Source: Eutreptiella sp. 'Long Island Sound 2002'
Lineage: Eukaryota > Euglenozoa > Euglenophyceae > Eutreptiales > Eutreptiaceae
DNA: 64,000 nucleotides
NCBI GenBank assembly: GCA_964036045.1
Contig: OZ038385.1
Coordinates: 19,806,720-19,870,719 of the forward strand
Direction of reading: 5' to 3'
The position numbers were made by a program, and so were the translations under genes. The notes beneath the pieces were generated by a model. It did not search any database, was not told where the DNA came from, and saw nothing but the letters and a program-made list of their open reading frames with translations. This document shows, in pieces, positions 20,876 through 34,900 of this stretch. Each line of letters starts with the position of its first letter. Position 1 is the stretch's first letter.

Positions 20876-22431
20876 CCAGAGGCCCTGGACGGACCTCCCC
20901 TGCACACAACGACAGGCGTTGCCAAGTCTGTTGCAGCCCAGGGCCACCCCCCGCTCTGCCTGCGAGGTGCTCCTGGTACCCACCTCGGACCCTGCCCCAA
21001 CACCCTCTCCGGGGCCGCTAGGGCACCTACCCCATGACCTACCCGCAGCCTGCCTCGCCGGTGTGGGGGGGGGGAGACTCAGGGCATAGCTGGGTCCATG
21101 GCTCCAACGCCCTTGCCCGAACATCCCTCCGGGGTGGCCAGCCCCCGCTGGGGCCAATGGCAGGTCTGTTTCTTGGGCCCCTGCTGGGGGCTCGCCCAAA
21201 ATGTTTCCTGTGCTCCCGTGTGGCAAAAATGCCCGGAGGCTGCACATTGCTTGTACAATCATGCCTGACCGGCCTGTGGTTGGGGCCTATGAACTATAAC
21301 ACCCTCTACAACCCCCTTCCCCCCCATAACCCCCCCACCTACACCCCTCGCCCGGTGCCACCACCCACCCCAGGCGGGTAACCCGACTGCTGTGTGCCGT
21401 GGGATGCAACTTCCATGGGCCATGACCCTGCCCCCATGAGCACAACCCGCCGCCGACCACGGCTCCATGGCTTGCTCGCCTGAGCCGGCCACCAAACTTG
21501 ACGGACACAAAGTGCAGCCACATGTCAACGTAGCGACAGTGCACATGCCAGGGAGGTGGGCGGGGCGAGTTGACGTGGTGCGCACGGTGGGCTGGCTGAC
21601 GGGGATTGAGGGGAAGGGGTGGGCACGGGGCAGCCAGATGGCTGTAGGGCGGGAGGAGGTGGGGGGGATGGGTGGCCCAGTGTCAGCCGCGGCCCATCGG
21701 GGCAGTCAGCGAGGGCGGTACCGGCTCATGCAATGCTCTTATACATTGCCGAGAATAAAATTCGGTACTGCGAGGTTTCCACTCCCGTGCCGTCTATTGC
21801 TGGGCTGGTGATGAATTATTTTTTCATTTTCATTTCATTTTTCATTTCATGACGTTTTTTTCCAGCCGGCTGCTCTTCAATATCCCCCAATAGTCCAGCA
21901 TGTAGGAGAAAGTAGCGTTGTAGAGTCACATGTTTGGCCGCCAATGGTGCATCCAGTTGTGCCCACGATATCATGCAGAGCAGGCCCCGAGGGGCAAACC
22001 TGCCAGGCCCAGAGCGGGTGCCCTTGTGGCCTGTAAATTGGTGTGGCACTTGCGCTGGGCGTTTATGGCGCTCCTCCACACGGATCCCTGTCTTGCTGTT
22101 GACCACCAACAGCCGGCAGGTTTACGGTGTGCAGAAGGCGTTAGCGTGGCATCTGTTTGCCTGGCGGGTCTGCAAACTGCAACCATCAAAGAGGTCACAA
22201 AGCGCTCTCTGCCCAAACTCGTTCCGAGTCGAGGAACGCCTTTGTCAGCAACGCGAGGTGTTGTTTCCGTCAAATTTTGGAATTTAAGTGTTGCTCTCAC
22301 AGCGTGGTGGAGGGGGGGCGGGCTACGCATCTTTACATTCACGTTATGCCCCTTCGGGGGCGTGCCAACAGCCAAGACTTCCCGTGCACGAAAACCTTCC
22401 CCCAGCCGTATGCTTCTGTCTTTCCGGGCAG
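20876..22431. other. No confident gene; possible unplaced exon near 22120-22193
   Basis: Mostly GC-rich sequence with open frames on both strands. A segment ending ATCAAAGAG|GTCACA (exon end 22193) would leave phase 0 and could join the 22432 exon, but the upstream acceptor is unclear, so I do not place it. Confidence 0.3.
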
Positions 22432-22912
22432 GATCGCCGGCTGAGCCTGAGCCGCTCCGTCGCTGGGCAAAGCCGCCGGATGAGCCGCTCCATTGGCGGT
22501 GCAGGCCAACGGATCCGACCCGGGCAGTCTCTGCGAGAAGTGCTGGCTCGAGCGAACCCTGGCGACGTCTACATCCTCCCTGAAGGCATTGTGGAGGGCC
22601 CGCTCATGGTGGATGCCCACAACGTGACCCTGAGGGCGGAGCGTGGCGTGCGGGCCGAGATCCGCAGCACGACTGTTGAGCCGGCATTGATCATCAAGGG
22701 GGCGGTGATTCTAGAGAACCTGCACATCTCCGGCACATCCGAGTCCTCTCCGGTTGTGACCGTGATGTACGGGAGGCCCCGCCTCAAGGACTGCGTCATC
22801 AAGTGCCCGGGGGGTGGGCTGAAGGCCGCGGCCGGGTCCAACGTGTCGCTGATCAATTGCCTCGTCGTGGATTGCGTATACGGGATCGGGCTACACTTGG
22901 ATTCCGGGAAGG
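22432..22912 (+). CDS. Exon: Arg/Ser-rich start and first beta-helix coils
   Basis: Follows a pyrimidine-rich acceptor (TCTTTCCGGGCAG). The peptide starts DRRLSLSRSVAG, a basic segment, then GQSLREVLARANPGDVYILP, the usual opening of pectate-lyase/NosD-like beta-helices (a helix then the first coil). Successive coils carry hydrophobic/Asn ladders: VTLRAERGVRAEI, ILENLHISGT, RPRLKDCVIKCPGG, NVSLINCLVVDC. It ends AAG G|GTCTGC in phase 1. The frame continues open into the intron, but that part loses the coil pattern at once. Confidence 0.75.
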
Positions 22913-25900
22913 GTCTGCTGCAGGGTATAGTGCCCCTGCCATCGGTGGCGCTTCCTGAGGGAGCTGGTCGGACGGGTGTCAGAGGCGGGGCTTGGGGCCC
23001 GGAGGACGGCCTTTGCTGGCTTGAGGGTGCACAAGTGTGCCCTGCACTCGGAGTGAGGAACCAAAGTGGTGTCGTGTGTAGTAGGCACAGGGCGAACGAT
23101 TCTGTCTCTCTGTCGCTACAACCGAAGCGCAGGGGATTGGAGGCATATGCAGCAACTACAACTCTCCACCCGGTGATGTCGTATTCCACACCCCTCCACA
23201 ATCCTCCACTCCCCTCCACACCCATTCCAGCCGAAGATACCGATGCGCATGCGGATGCCGTGGTGCGGGGCCATGCGGGGAGGAAAGGGAGGGAGATGGT
23301 AAAGGGAGCAGGGAACATAGTGCCAAGAAGACAACGGGGGTTATGACACGAGACGCCATAATGCAATCAGCAATGTTGTCGGGCTTACTTGCGCGTGGGA
23401 GGGGCTGAGCAGGGTGCAGAAGGACCCAGGGGCGGCCAGAGGCCACGTACGCCCAGGTCGGTCCAGGTCGGTCGGTCACATGAGGCGTGGGATGCGGGTT
23501 GTACAGCAAGGTGTTTGTTTTTCTGTTTTCGCATTGTCAGGTTTTGCGAGCGGGGTTTTTTTTACAGCAGGTGCGAGTGGCGAGCATGGTAACTACATGT
23601 GTGTGCAGTTGAGGGGGTAGGTGGCCTTTTACACGACAGCCCTCCACCCCCCTCCATCCCCCCCCCCCCCTCCACACCCCTCCACACCCCTCCACAACCC
23701 CGCAGCACCACCTACTCCTGCGCTTGGCTCGGATTAATTAGGTCTCACCTCCGTTGACTGGAGACCTGAAAGCCCCCCGCAATGCCCCAGTGGTGGCCTG
23801 GACTGCAAGTTTCACAACCAGTCAAAATTTCTTCGATTCAGCGCCACGAGGGGGTCCTGGAAAGCCATCATTTTTCTGGAATCCAGTGACAGTCTTTCAT
23901 TGACCATGCGTGCAATCATCTCAGGTGCCTCCGTGTCCAAATTGCATAGGGCGTCCCACTCAATCGAGCCCTCGGTCCCGTAACCTCCACCACCACATTG
24001 AACCCCCCCCCCCCTCCTCCATGGACAATTTGCCCTTCCCTTCCGGCATTCTGCCTCGCCTCTTCCTCCCCGCAGGATGCACTGTGACCGGCAACAAGGT
24101 CGGGGTCGTTCTCTCTGGCAAGCCGCTGTCCGCGGTACTGGAGGGGTGCGAGGTCGACCGCAACCTCGGAGCCGGGGTCGTGGTGGAGCACAGCGCGGAG
24201 CCCCGGCTGCGGGGCTGCCAGATCACGCAGAACGGGACGCATGGGATCATGGTGGAGCGGGGTGGCAACCCGACCCTGTGGCATTGCCTCATGCGGCACA
24301 ACGCCAGCAACGGGCTGTACATATGTGAAGCGCAGGTGCCCCCCCCCCCCCTGCCTTCCCAACTGCAGTTCTGCAGCGAAGCGGCGTCCGATGGCCGCCG
24401 GATCATGCAACCCTCGTCATTTGAGCGGTGGGGCCAGCGTGGTCTGACCGCTCTGGGAGGTCTCAAGGGGGACAGCGGTGGCTGTTGAGCAGGAGAGCAG
24501 GGGCGGGTGGTTTGTGGCAGTCACAGTAGCGGTTGGAAGGGGTTGGGGGTGACGACCGCTGGGGTTTCGGCTCTTGTGCACCACAGTACAGGGTGGAGGG
24601 ACAGGGTCCCCTCCCCTGTGCACCATAGCAGACGACGGAGTGACAGGTTCTCCTTCCATGTGCACCACAGTACAGGGTGGAGGGATAGGTTCCCCTCCCC
24701 TGTGCACCATTGCACAGGGCGGAGGGGCAGGTTCCCTTCCCCTGTGCACCACAACACAGGGTGGACGGACAGGTTCCCCTCCCCTGTGCACCACGGCATA
24801 GGGTGGAGGGACATGTTCTCCCCTGTGCACCATAGCACAGGGCAGAGGGACAAGTTCCGCTCCCCTGTGCATCATGGCACAGGACGGAGGGACGGGTTCT
24901 CCCCCCCTTGTGCACCACACCACAGGACGGAGGGATAGGTTCCCCTCCCCTGTGCACCATTGCACAGGGCGGAGGGACAAGTTCCCCTCCCCTGTGCACC
25001 ACAGCACAGGGCGGAGGGACAAGTTTTCCTCCCCTGTGCACCATAGCTCACGGCGGAGGGACAGGTTCCCCTCCCCTGTGCACTATAGCACAGGACGGAG
25101 TGACAGGTTCTCCTCCCCTGTGCACCACAGCACAGGGCGGAGGGACAGGTTCCCCTCCCCTGTGCACTATAGCACAGGACGGGGGGACAGGTGCTCCTCC
25201 GCTCCGCACCATGGCCTAAGGCGGAGGGAGAGGTTCTCCACCCGTGTGCACCACACCATAGGGCAGAGGAACATATTCCCCTCCCCTCTGCACCATAGCA
25301 CAGGGCGGAGGGACAGGGTCCCCACCCTTGTGTACCATAGCATAGGACGGAGGGACATGTTCCCCTCCCCTGTGCACCATTGCACGGGGCGGAGGGACAG
25401 GTTCTCCACCCCTGTGCACCACAGCACATGGCGCAGGGACAGGGTCCCTTCACCTGTGCACCATAGCAAAGGGCAGAGGGACAGGTTCTCCACCCCTGTG
25501 CACCACAGCACAGGACGGAGGGAAAGGTTCTCCTCCCCTGTGCAACACAGCACAAGGCGGAGGAACAGGTTCCCCTCCCCTGTGCACCACAGCACAGGAC
25601 GGAGGGAAAGGTTCTCCTCCCCTGTGCAACACAGCACAAGGCGGAGGAACAGGTTCCCCTCCCCTGTGCACCACAGCACAGGACGGAGGGAAAGGTTCTC
25701 CTCCCCTGTGCAACACAGCACAAGGTGGAGGAACAGGTTGCCCTCCCCTGTGCAACACAACACAAGGCGGAGGAATAGGTCCCCCCCCCTTTTGCACTGC
25801 AGCACAGGGCGGAGGAACAGGCTCCCCTTCCCTGTGCACCACAACACAGGACGGACGGATAGGTTCCCCTCCTCCATGTACCATAGCACAGGGCAGAGGG

Positions 25901-28900
25901 ACAGGTTCTTGTCCCCTGTTCTCCACGGCACAAGACGGAGGGACAGCCCCCCCCCCCCCCCTGTGCACCATTACACAGGGCGGAGGGATAGGTTCCCCTC
26001 CCCTGTGCACCACAGCACAAGGCGGAGGGACAGGTTCCCCTCCCTTGTGCACCATAGCACAGGACGGAGGAACAGGTTCCCCTCCTCTGTGCACCACAGC
26101 TCAGGGTGGAGGGACTGAGTTCCCCTCCCCTGTGCACCATGGCACAGGGCGGAGGGGCAGGTTCCCCATCCCGGCGCACATCAGCAGAGGGCAGAGGGAC
26201 TGGTTCCCCACCCGTGTGCACCATAGCACAGGCTGCAGGGACAGGTTCCCCTCCCCTGTACTCCATATCAGAGGACGGAGGGACAGATTCCCCTCCCCTG
26301 TGCACCATAGCATAGGGCGGAGGGCGTGGGTTCCCCTCCCCTTTGCGCGTTAGCACAGTGTGGAGGGACTGGTTCTCCAGCCCTGAGCTCATCAGCACGG
26401 GGTCCCCTCTCCTGTGCACCTTGGCACAGGGCAGAGGGACAGGTTCCCCACCCCTGTGCACCACTGCACAAGGCGGTGGGACTGGGTCCCCTCCCCTGTG
26501 CACCACAGCAAAGGGCGGAGGGATAGGTTCCCCTCCCCTGTGCACCACAACACAGGGCGGAGGGACAGGTTCTCCACCCCTGTGCACCACAGCACAGGGC
26601 GGAGGGATAGGTTCCCCTCCCCTGTGCACCACTGCACAAGGCGGTGGGACTGGGTCCCCTCCCCTGTGCACCACAGCAAAGGGCGGAGGGATAGGTTCCC
26701 CTCCCTTGTGCACCACACCACAGGGCGGAGGGACAGTTTCTCCACCCATGTGCACCACAGCACAGGGCGGAGGGATAGGTTCCCCTCCCCTGTGCACCAC
26801 AACACATGACAAAGTGACAGGTTCTCCACCCCTATGCACCACAACACGGGGCGGAGGGACAGGATCCCCACCTCTGCGCACCACTGCTCAAGGCGGAGGG
26901 AAAGGTTCCCCACCTCTGAGCACTTCTGCTCTGGGCGGGGGGACGAGTGGGAGGGTTGTCTGGGGACACGCACGCCCCGGCTGTAGCCATTTTGCGTTAG
27001 CCGGGACGGGAGGAAAGGTGGGTGGGGGACGCGCACGCTACGGCTGTAGCCGTTCTGCGTTAGCCGGGACGGGAGGGAGGGTGGTCTAGGGACAGGCATG
27101 CCCCGGCTGTAGCCGTTCTGCATTAGCCGGGGCGGGAAGGAAGGTGGTCTGGGGACTCACTCGCCCCGGTTGTAGCCGTTCTGCATTAGCCGGGACAGGA
27201 GGGAAGGTGGGCAGGGGACACGCACGCCCCGGCTGTAGCCGTTCTGCGTTAGCTGGGACGGGAGGGAGGGTGGTATAGGGACACACACACCCCTGCTGTA
27301 GCCGTTCTGCGTTAGCCAGGACAGGAGGGAAGGTGGGCAGGGGACACGCACGCCCCGGCTGTAGCCGTTCTGCGTTCGCTGGGACGGGAGGGAGGGTGGT
27401 CTAGGGACACGCACACCCCTGCTCTAGCCGTTCTGCGTTAGCCGAGGCGGGAGGGAAGGTGGTCTGGGGACTCGCTCGCCCCAGCTGTAGCCGTTCTGCG
27501 TTAGCCGGGACGGGACGGAACTTGGTCTAGGGACACGCACGCCCCGGCTGTAGCCGTTCTACGTTAGCTGGGACGGGAGGGAAGGTGGTCTAGGGACACG
27601 CACGCCCCGGCTGTAGCTGTTCTGTATTAGCCAGGGCGGAGGGACAGGTTCCCCACCCCTGTGCACCGTAGCACAGGGCGGAAGGACTGGGTTCCCCTCC
27701 CCTGTGCACCATGGTACAGGACGGAGGGACAGGTTCCCCGCCCCTGCACCACAGCACAGGGCGGAGGGACAGGTTCCCCGCCCCTGTGCACCACAGCACA
27801 GGGCGGAGGGACAGGTTCCCCAACCCTGAGCTCATCAGCACCGTGCAGAGGGACAATTTGGGGTGGTGGTGGTGGAAGGGTCTAGGTGGGGCGATTTGGG
27901 GTGTTGGGGGGGGGGAGGGGGGGCATAGGCTCCCCTTACCTCCCCTTGCCCTCCCTGTAAGCATACCATCACCATAAACCTAACCCTAACCTTTGCAGCC
28001 AGCTAATTTGGCCATGCCAGCCGTGTTGGTTGGGCTGAACAAGATCCCCCAAATTTTGTTCATGATTGCTTTTGCCACATCATTGCTCATTTTGGACCCC
28101 AACACTGATGCGGATGGTGGGTGCACCCTCCCCCCCCCCTGCTCCTTCTTGGCCATTCCCGACCATTCCCGACGATGGCGTGCCTGTGAAAAAGAGAACC
28201 TTGACCCCCGCTGTTCCTCTTGTCCTTTTCACGGGCTGCCTTGTCCAGGGCGGCAGCCGAACCATAGGCACCTATGCCCAAACAACGGGTACCTACGCCC
28301 AAACGGTAGGTACCTATGCCCCCAACGATAGGTGTCCATGCCCAAACAATACGTACCGATACCGAAACAATATACCTATGCCCAGACGATAGGTACCGAT
28401 CGTTTGGGCATAGGTACCTATGGTTTGGAGCATACGTATCTGTCGTTTGAGCATAGGTACAGATTGTTTGGGCATAGATACCTATCCCAAAATGATACGT
28501 ACTTGTGCCCAAATAACATGTACCTATGCCCAAACGACAGGTACCGATCGTTTGGGTATAGGTACCTATGGTTTGGAGCATATGTATCTGTCGTTTGAGC
28601 ATAGGTACAGATCGTTTGGGCATAGATACCTATCACAAAACGATACGTACCTGTGCCCAAGTGACATGTACCTATGCCCAAACGATAGGTACCTATGCCC
28701 AAACGATGGGTACCTATGCCCAAGAGAGTGGTATCTATCCCCAAACGGTCAATCAGTTGGGCATAGGTACCTGTCCTTCGGCCGTAGGTACCTATCGTTT
28801 GGGCATAGGCACCTATCCCTCAAGCATAGGTATGTATCATTCGGGTGGAGATTCCTGTCGTTTGGGGATAGGTATATTTTGTTTTGGTCTTGGTGCCTAT

Positions 28901-31900
28901 CTTTTGGGGATAGTAACCTGTCTTTTGAGCATAGGCACCGATCATTTGGGCATCACTATCTATCTTTCGGGCACAGGTACCTATCTTTTGGGGATGGGTG
29001 CCTCTTCTTTGGGTATAGGCACCTATCATTTGGGAATAGATGCTTATCATTTGAGGATAGGAACCAATGGTTTGGCATTGGTGTCTATTGTTCCAGTATA
29101 TGTTCGTACCTATTCCCAGACAATAGGTACCTATACCCAAGCACTAGGTCCCTATGCTCAAATGATAGGTTCTTAACCCAAGTGGATAGGTGCCTATCCA
29201 CAAACAATAGGTACCTATGCCCCAACCGTTTGGGCATAGGCAAATACCGTTTGGGGCACACATAGCTATCGTTTAGGGATACGTAATTATCGCTTGGATA
29301 GGTAACTATCATTTCAGTGTGGGTACCTGTCGTTTGGGGCCTAAGTGCCTATCGTTTAGGGATAGGTAGCTATCGTGTGCAGAAAGGTAACAATCATTTG
29401 GGCATAAATAGCTGTTGTTCTGGCTATAGGTAATTATCCTTTGTATGCAGGTGCCTATTGTTCGAATGTATGTTCCTATCATTTTTTGGGCATGGGAACT
29501 TGTGGTTTGGGGATAGGTACCTATCGCTTGGGCATAGGTACCTATAATTTGGGCATAGGTACCTATTGTGTGGGCATAGGTACGTAGCATCGGTGCATAG
29601 GTACCTGTTTTTCAGGAATAATTACGCATCCTTTGGACATGGGTACCGATGGTTGGGGCATACATACCTATCGTTCGGGGCATAGGTACCTATCGTTTCG
29701 GCATAGGTACCTAACATTTGGGCATAAGTTTTGGTACCGTTCGTTTGGATACATGTAACTATCGTTTTGGTATGGGTACCAATCGTTTGGGGATAGCCAC
29801 CTATCCGTTGGGCATACTTACGTATCGTTCGGGCATAGGTACCTACTGCTTGGGCACAGGTACCAATTGGTCGGGCATGGGTGCCTATCCTTTGGGTATC
29901 GGTACATATCGTTTGGGAATAGGTATCTATTATCTGTCTATCTATTCATCTATTTGGGGTATACATATCTATCTCTTGGGCATGGGTACCGATCGTTTGG
30001 GGATAGGTACCTATCCTTTGGGGATAGGGACCTATCGTTTGGGCATAGGTACATATGGTCTGGATGTAGGTACCGATTGTTCGGGCATAGGTGCCTATCG
30101 TTGGGACATATGTACCCATCGTTTGGGGCATAGGTGCCTATCGTTTGGGCATAGATACCTGTTTTTTGTGCATAGGTACCTTTCGTTTTGGCGTGCGTAC
30201 CTATCGTTTGGGCATAGGCAGTCGCTTGGGGATAGGTAATTATCGTTTCCCTGTAGGTACCTATCATTTTTGGGGCATAGGCACCTATCCTTTTGACACA
30301 GGTGCCGATCGTCTGGGTATATGTACTTATCGCTCTCGCAAAGGTACCTATCGCTTGGGCATAGGTACCTATGCTTTGGGCACAGGTACGTATCATCTGG
30401 ATATGGGTAGGTGTTGTTCGGGAATAGGTACATATCATTGTTGGGCATACATACCTATCGTTCAGGGCATAGGTACCTATCGTTTGGGCATAGGTAGCGT
30501 CCGTTTAGGCATAGGTGCCTATGGTTTGGGCATAGGTACCTATTGTTTGGGGCATAGGTACCTATCCTTTGGGCATGGCTACCTATCCTTTGCGCATAGG
30601 CAAGTACTGTTTGGGGCAAAGGTACCTATTGTTTGCGCAAAGCGAAGTATCATTTCGGTGTAGGTACCTATCGTTTGGCGTTAGGAAGGTATCCTTTGTG
30701 CATAGGTATCTATTGCTCGGGCATAGGTGCATGTCATTTGGGCCTAAGTACCTCTTGATAGATAGCTATGCCCAAAGGATAGATACCTATGCCTCGAACG
30801 ATAGATACCTATGCCCAAGCGATAGGCACCTTTGCCTAAGCGATTGGTACCCATGCATGAACAAAAGGTACCTATGCCCAAACGATAGGTACCTATGCCC
30901 CGAACGAGAGGTATGTATGTCCAAATGATAGGTATATATGCCCAAACGATAGGTACCTATTCCCAAACACAACAACAGGTACCTATATCCAAACAATATG
31001 TGCCTATGCCTAGACGATAGGTACCTATGCCCAAACGTTGGGTACCTATCCCCAAACGATCGGTACCCATCGCCAAGCGATTGGTATGTATGCCCCAAAC
31101 GAAGGGTACCTATGCCCAAATAATAGGTACCTATGCCCAAACGATAGGTACCAATACCCAAGCGATGGGCACTGGCGTCCAAACGATAGACAATTATCCC
31201 CGAACAATAGGTAACTATGCCCAAACAATAGGTGCTTGTGCCCAAGGTGCCTACACCGGAACTGTAGCCACCTATACCCAAACGATAGGTGCCCATATCC
31301 AAACGATACATACACATCCCCACACATGCCCGAACAATTGGTACCCATGCCCAAACGACAGGTACTCATCTCAAAATGATGGGTACCTATGCGTCAACAA
31401 TGGGTAACTATGGCCCCATGATGGGTACTCGTGTGCCTAAATAACGGGTACCTTTGCCGGAGCAATTGGTACCTATCCCCAAACGATAGGTACCAAAACC
31501 GAAACGATAGGTACCTGTATCCAAATGATGGGAACCTATCACCAAATGTTAGGTACGTATTCCCAAACAATAGGTACCTACAGCCGAACGATAGGTACCC
31601 CTCCCCAAACGAAAGGCATCTACGTCCAAACAATAGGCACCTATGTCCAATAGATAGACACACGTGCCTGACTGATAGGTTCCTGTTCTCAAACGATTGG
31701 TGCCCATGCCCAAAGAATAACCACCTATCCTGAAACGGTTGGTACCTATGCAGTAACAATAGGTACATGTGCCCAAATGCTACTTACCTATCCCTAAAAG
31801 ATAGGTACCTACGCCCAAAGGATAGGTACCCATGCTCGAGCGACAGGTACCTATGCCCAAATGATAGGTACCCATAGCCAAACGATAGGAACCTATCCCC

Positions 31901-34900
31901 AAACGAAAGGCACCTATGCCCGAACGACCCGAAGGATAGGCATCTGTCCAAAGGATAGGCACGGAAACCCAAAGCATGCGTAAGGCATCTGTCCAAAGGA
32001 TAGGCACGGAAACCCAAAGCATGCGTACCGATGCCCAATAGATAGGAACATATGCCTAAACCGTATGTACCCACACCCAAACCATAGGTACCTTTGCCCG
32101 AAGGATTGGTGCCCATGCCTGAATGATAGGAACCTATGCTCAAATGATCGGTAACTATGCCCACATGATTGGTGCTCATGCCCTGAACAATAGGTGCTGA
32201 TCCCCGAACGAAAGGTACCCATGCCCGAAAGATAGGCATGCCCAAACGGTAGGCATGTATGCCCCAAACAATAGGTACCTATGCCCAAGCTATAGGTGCC
32301 TATGCTCAAAAGATCAGTACCTATCCCCAAACCATAGCAACCTATACCGAAACAATAGCTCCTTATATCCAAACGACAGGTACCCGTGCCCAAACGATAT
32401 GCCCGAACGGCACCTACGTCGACACGACAGACACCTTTGGTGGAACGATAGGTACCATTGCCCAAGCAATAGGTGCCTATGTCCAAAGGATATTTGTCCA
32501 TCCTCAGATGATAGGTACCTATGCCCTAATGACACGTACCTATGCCCAAGTGATAGGTACGTATGCCCGAACAATAGGTACCCATGCCCAAGCGATAGGC
32601 ACCTATGTCCAAACGATAGACACATATGCCTGAGCGATAGATACTTGTTCCCAAACGATAGGCTCCTATGCCCAAATGATAGGTACCTATCCTCAAACGA
32701 TAGGTACCTATCCTCAAACGATAGGTACCTATCCTCAAAGGATAGGTACCTATGCCCAAAGGATAGGTACCTATGCCCGAACGAGACGTATTTGCGCCCA
32801 AACCATAGGCACCTACGTCCAAACGTTGGGTACATATGCCCGAATGATGGATGCCCATGCCCAAATAATTGGTATCCCTCTCTAAACAATAGGTACCTAT
32901 GCTTGAACGATCGGTAACTATGCCCACATTTATGGTACACATGCCCCAAACAACACCTATCCCTAAGTGATAGGGACCTATGCCTGAAAAATAGGTATCT
33001 ATGCCCGAATGATAGGTACGGATGCCCAAAGCATGGGTACCCATCCCCAAATGATAGGTATCTATACTGAAGCCATAGGTACCTATGCCAGAATGATAGC
33101 TCCAAAGGATTGGTACCTATGCCAAAATGATAGGTATCTATATCCAAATGATAGGTACCTATCACCAAACGATAGGTACCTACACCCAAACCCAAGGCAC
33201 TTATGTCCAAACGACAGACGCCGACCCCCGAATGACAGGTACCTATGCCCAAGCGATAGGTACCCATATCCAATTGATAGGTACCTATCCCCAAACAATA
33301 CGTACCTATGCCCAAAGGATAGGGACCTATACCCAAAGGATAGGTACCTATGCCCGAACCATAGGTATTTGTGCTCGAAATACTGGTAACTATGCCCACT
33401 TGATTGGTACTTGTGCCCCAAACAGTAGGTGCCCATGCCCGAACAATAGGTACCTATTCCCGAATGATAGGTGTGTAAGCCCAAAGGATAGGTGCTCATC
33501 GTCAAATGATAGGTACTTATGCCTTAACAATAGGTACGTATGGCCAAAGGATCGTTGCCTATCCTCAAATGATAGTTAGCTCTGTGCTAAAGATAGGTAC
33601 TTGGGCCCAAACGACATGTACCTATGCCCAATCGATAGGTACCTATGGCCAAATGATAGGTACATATGCCCAAATGATAGGTGATTATGCCCAAACGATA
33701 GGTACTTGTGCCCAAACGATAGGTACCTATGCCGAAAAGATAGGTGCCTATGCCCAAACGATAGGTGCCCAAATCATCGGTACCTATGCCTAAACGACAG
33801 GTATCCATCCCGGAATGAGAGGTGCCTCTTCCTGAACGATGGGCACCTATGCCCAAACGATAGGTACCTATGCCCAAAAGATAGGTATCTATGCCCAAAC
33901 AATAGGTGCCTATGCCCAAATCATCGGTACCTATGCCTAAACGACAGGTATCCATCCCTGAATAATAGGTACCTCTTCCCGAACGATGGGCACCTATGCC
34001 CAAACGATAGGTACCTATGCCCAAACGTCAGGTACATATGCGTGACTGATGGGCACCAATGCCCAATAGATAGGTACCTATTCCCAAACAATAAGTACCT
34101 ATGCCCAAACAATAGGTACCTATTCCCAATTGTACCTGTGCCCAAAAGATAGTTAGCTATATCCAAAACGAGGGGTACTTGTGTCCAAACGATAGGTCCC
34201 TGTGCCCCAAGGACAGTTACCTATATCAAAACGAGAGGTACCCATGTCCAAACGATAGGTACCTATCCCCAAACGATGGATAGGTACCCATGCCCAAACA
34301 ATTGGTACCCATGCCCAAACAATTGGTACCCATGCCCAAACGATGGGTACCCATCTCTAAACGATAGGTATCTATGCACGAATGATCGGTAACTATGCCC
34401 GCAGGATCAGTACTCGTGCCCCGAGCAACAGGTGCCCATGCCTGAACAATGGGTACCTATCCCCCAACCATAGATTCCAAAACCGAAACGATACGTACCT
34501 GTATCCAAACGATGTACGTCTGCCGTATGCTGTACCAAACGTGAGGTACGTACGCCCAAACGATAGGTACTTACACCCAAACGATAGGTACCCCTACCCA
34601 AACGACAGGTACCTATTCCCAAACCATAGGGTACCCAACCCCAAATGATAGGTACCTATGCCTGAATGACAGGTACCTCTGCCCAAATGATAGGTACCTC
34701 TCTCCAAATGATAGGTACCTCTCCCCAACCAATACCGATGCCAAGGGGGGGCAAACGGGAACAAGCGGGGATGCCCAGCAGGACAACCCGATCCCTCAGC
34801 CCCCATCACCTTCCCCCCCCTCCACCGCTTCCCACACTCTGGACATGTGACTGCCTCTGTGGCCGGACGTTTGGCCGGAGTTGTGGCCCCAGCCGTGGCC

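Noticed and set aside
22116-22193. Exon upstream of 22432 ending ATCAAAGAG
   Set aside because: Phase would fit, but no convincing acceptor and two frames look equally coding.
22569-23366. 265-codon minus-strand open frame
   Set aside because: Antisense to the beta-helix exon and the following intron; GC-rich DNA and the antisense of a coding frame explain the lack of stops.
28420-33579. Several open frames of 100-361 codons rich in Gly/Tyr/Asp on both strands
   Set aside because: Products of the 21-bp period (7 codons), repeated in several frames at once.
28258-34738. CRISPR-like array
   Set aside because: Units abut without unique spacers, the core is a simple palindrome and the orientation switches; it lies in a eukaryotic intron.
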